Origin: Schlegelella_A sp038258415
GTDB lineage: Bacteria > Pseudomonadota > Gammaproteobacteria > Burkholderiales > Burkholderiaceae_C
Direction of reading: 5' to 3'
Length of the DNA stretch: 15,020 nt
Assembly (NCBI GenBank): GCA_038258415.1
Contig: JBBSPY010000062.1
Coordinates: 1-15,020, forward strand
In this document: in pieces, positions 14,578 to 15,020 of the stretch
Layout: every line of letters starts with the position of its first letter
Position numbering within the stretch: position 1 is the first letter of the stretch
The notes under the pieces: generated by a model
The model's input: only the letters and a program-made list of their open reading frames with translations
Told to the model about the DNA's origin: nothing
The model's database searches: none
Program-made: the position numbers and the translations under genes

Positions 14578-14642
14578 CGGACGCGACGAGCAAGTGCCGC
14601 GCCAGTGGCGCCGGCGCGGTCTGCGCCATCGACAATAACCGG
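14578..14642. promoter_or_regulatory. Divergent intergenic region with a 13-base inverted repeat
   Basis: These 65 bases separate the transglutaminase-like gene (leftward) from the lipoprotein hydrolase (rightward). GCGCCA-G-TGGCGC at 14599-14611 is a perfect dyad at the middle and could be an operator acting on both genes. No clear promoter hexamers are visible, although GACAATAA (14631-14638) just before the rightward ATG is the most AT-rich part. Confidence 0.35.
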
Positions 14643-15020
14643 ATGCCCGACCGTCGCACCTTGCTTGTTTCCCTCGGTGCGGCAGCGCTCGCCGGATGCG
14701 CCATCTGGCGGCCGCCCGTGGTGCCGATGCGCATCACCCGGCTGGCGGCGCCGTGCGCCGGCGTCGACACGCTGCTCGTCTTCCTGCCCGGCTCGTTCTC
14801 ACGCTCGGAAGACTTCGTCGACGAAGGTCTGATCGCACCGGTCCGCTCGCGGGGCATCGCGGCCGACGTGTGGCTGGTTGACGCGCACCTCGCCTACTAC
14901 AGCGAGCGTTCGATCCTCGATCGGCTCGAGGCCGACGTGATCGAGCCGGCGCGCGCCCACGGCTATCGCGCGATCTGGCTGATCGGCATCTCGATCGGCG
15001 GCTACGGCGCCTTCGCCTAC
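14643..15020 (+). CDS. Putative lipoprotein alpha/beta hydrolase (5' part; cut by window edge)
   Basis: The first 126 codons of a gene that runs off the right edge. The start MPDRRTLLVSLGAAALAGC has two arginines, a hydrophobic core and a lipobox LAGC (C19), predicting a lipid-anchored protein exported by Sec or possibly Tat. The next part looks like an alpha/beta hydrolase: strand VDTLLVFLPGSFSR with a likely oxyanion turn, DVWLVDAHLAYYSE, then WLIGISIGGYGAF, where GISIG is the nucleophile elbow (Ser117). The acid and histidine of the triad would lie beyond the edge. The substrate is unknown. It diverges from the transglutaminase-like gene. The ribosome site is weak. Confidence 0.75.
   Translation, partial: MPDRRTLLVSLGAAALAGCAIWRPPVVPMRITRLAAPCAGVDTLLVFLPGSFSRSEDFVDEGLIAPVRSRGIAADVWLVDAHLAYYSERSILDRLEADVIEPARAHGYRAIWLIGISIGGYGAFAY

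Overview
The window is very GC-rich, gene-dense chromosomal DNA from a Gram-negative bacterium. Short gaps, G/C-ending codons, a Tat-type signal, a lipobox and periplasm-directed proteins all fit this. Protein styles (MerR with a Rossmann-like domain, CadC-like membrane regulator, cupin fusion) suggest a betaproteobacterium of the Burkholderiales, but no rRNA or marker gene is present to prove it. I see no mobile element, tRNA, rRNA, CRISPR array or phage gene, and no gene-free stretch over 300 bases.

Region 1 (1-3010): a MerR-family regulator, cut by the left edge, diverges from a renalase-like FAD oxidoreductase. Two tandem fasciclin proteins follow, the first without and the second with a signal peptide. 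The layout resembles the stress/light-response clusters controlled by LitR-like MerR proteins, but this regulator seems to lack the helical cap and cobalamin-ligand motif of the photoreceptor members. A double hairpin closes the region.

Region 2 (3131-5843): a Tat-exported alpha/beta hydrolase related to kynurenine-formamidase-type esterases diverges from a membrane-anchored winged-helix regulator with a TolB-like and TPR periplasmic part.

Region 3 (5884-7743): a 12-helix APC-like permease diverges from a zinc-dependent nucleoside/base deaminase, which could be an import-plus-deamination pair.

Region 4 (7769-11353, minus strand): a cupin fused to an uncharacterised helical domain, then a phosphonoacetaldehyde-dehydrogenase-type ALDH (phnY-like). 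The ALDH overlaps by 10 nt a TTG-started D-2-hydroxyacid dehydrogenase. The other genes of the 2-aminoethylphosphonate route (phnW, phnA) are not in the window.

Region 5 (11461-14577, minus strand): a transglutaminase-like protein, a TVP38/TMEM64 membrane protein and a mercuric-reductase-like disulfide oxidoreductase are read in that order. The last two are 4 nt apart, a pairing that occurs elsewhere as a single fused protein. A lipoprotein alpha/beta hydrolase starts divergently and runs off the right edge.

Nothing here is clearly a new defence or mobile system. The best leads are the fasciclin pair under a MerR regulator, the cupin fusion, the coupled phnY-like/hydroxyacid dehydrogenase pair, and the TVP38-reductase pair.
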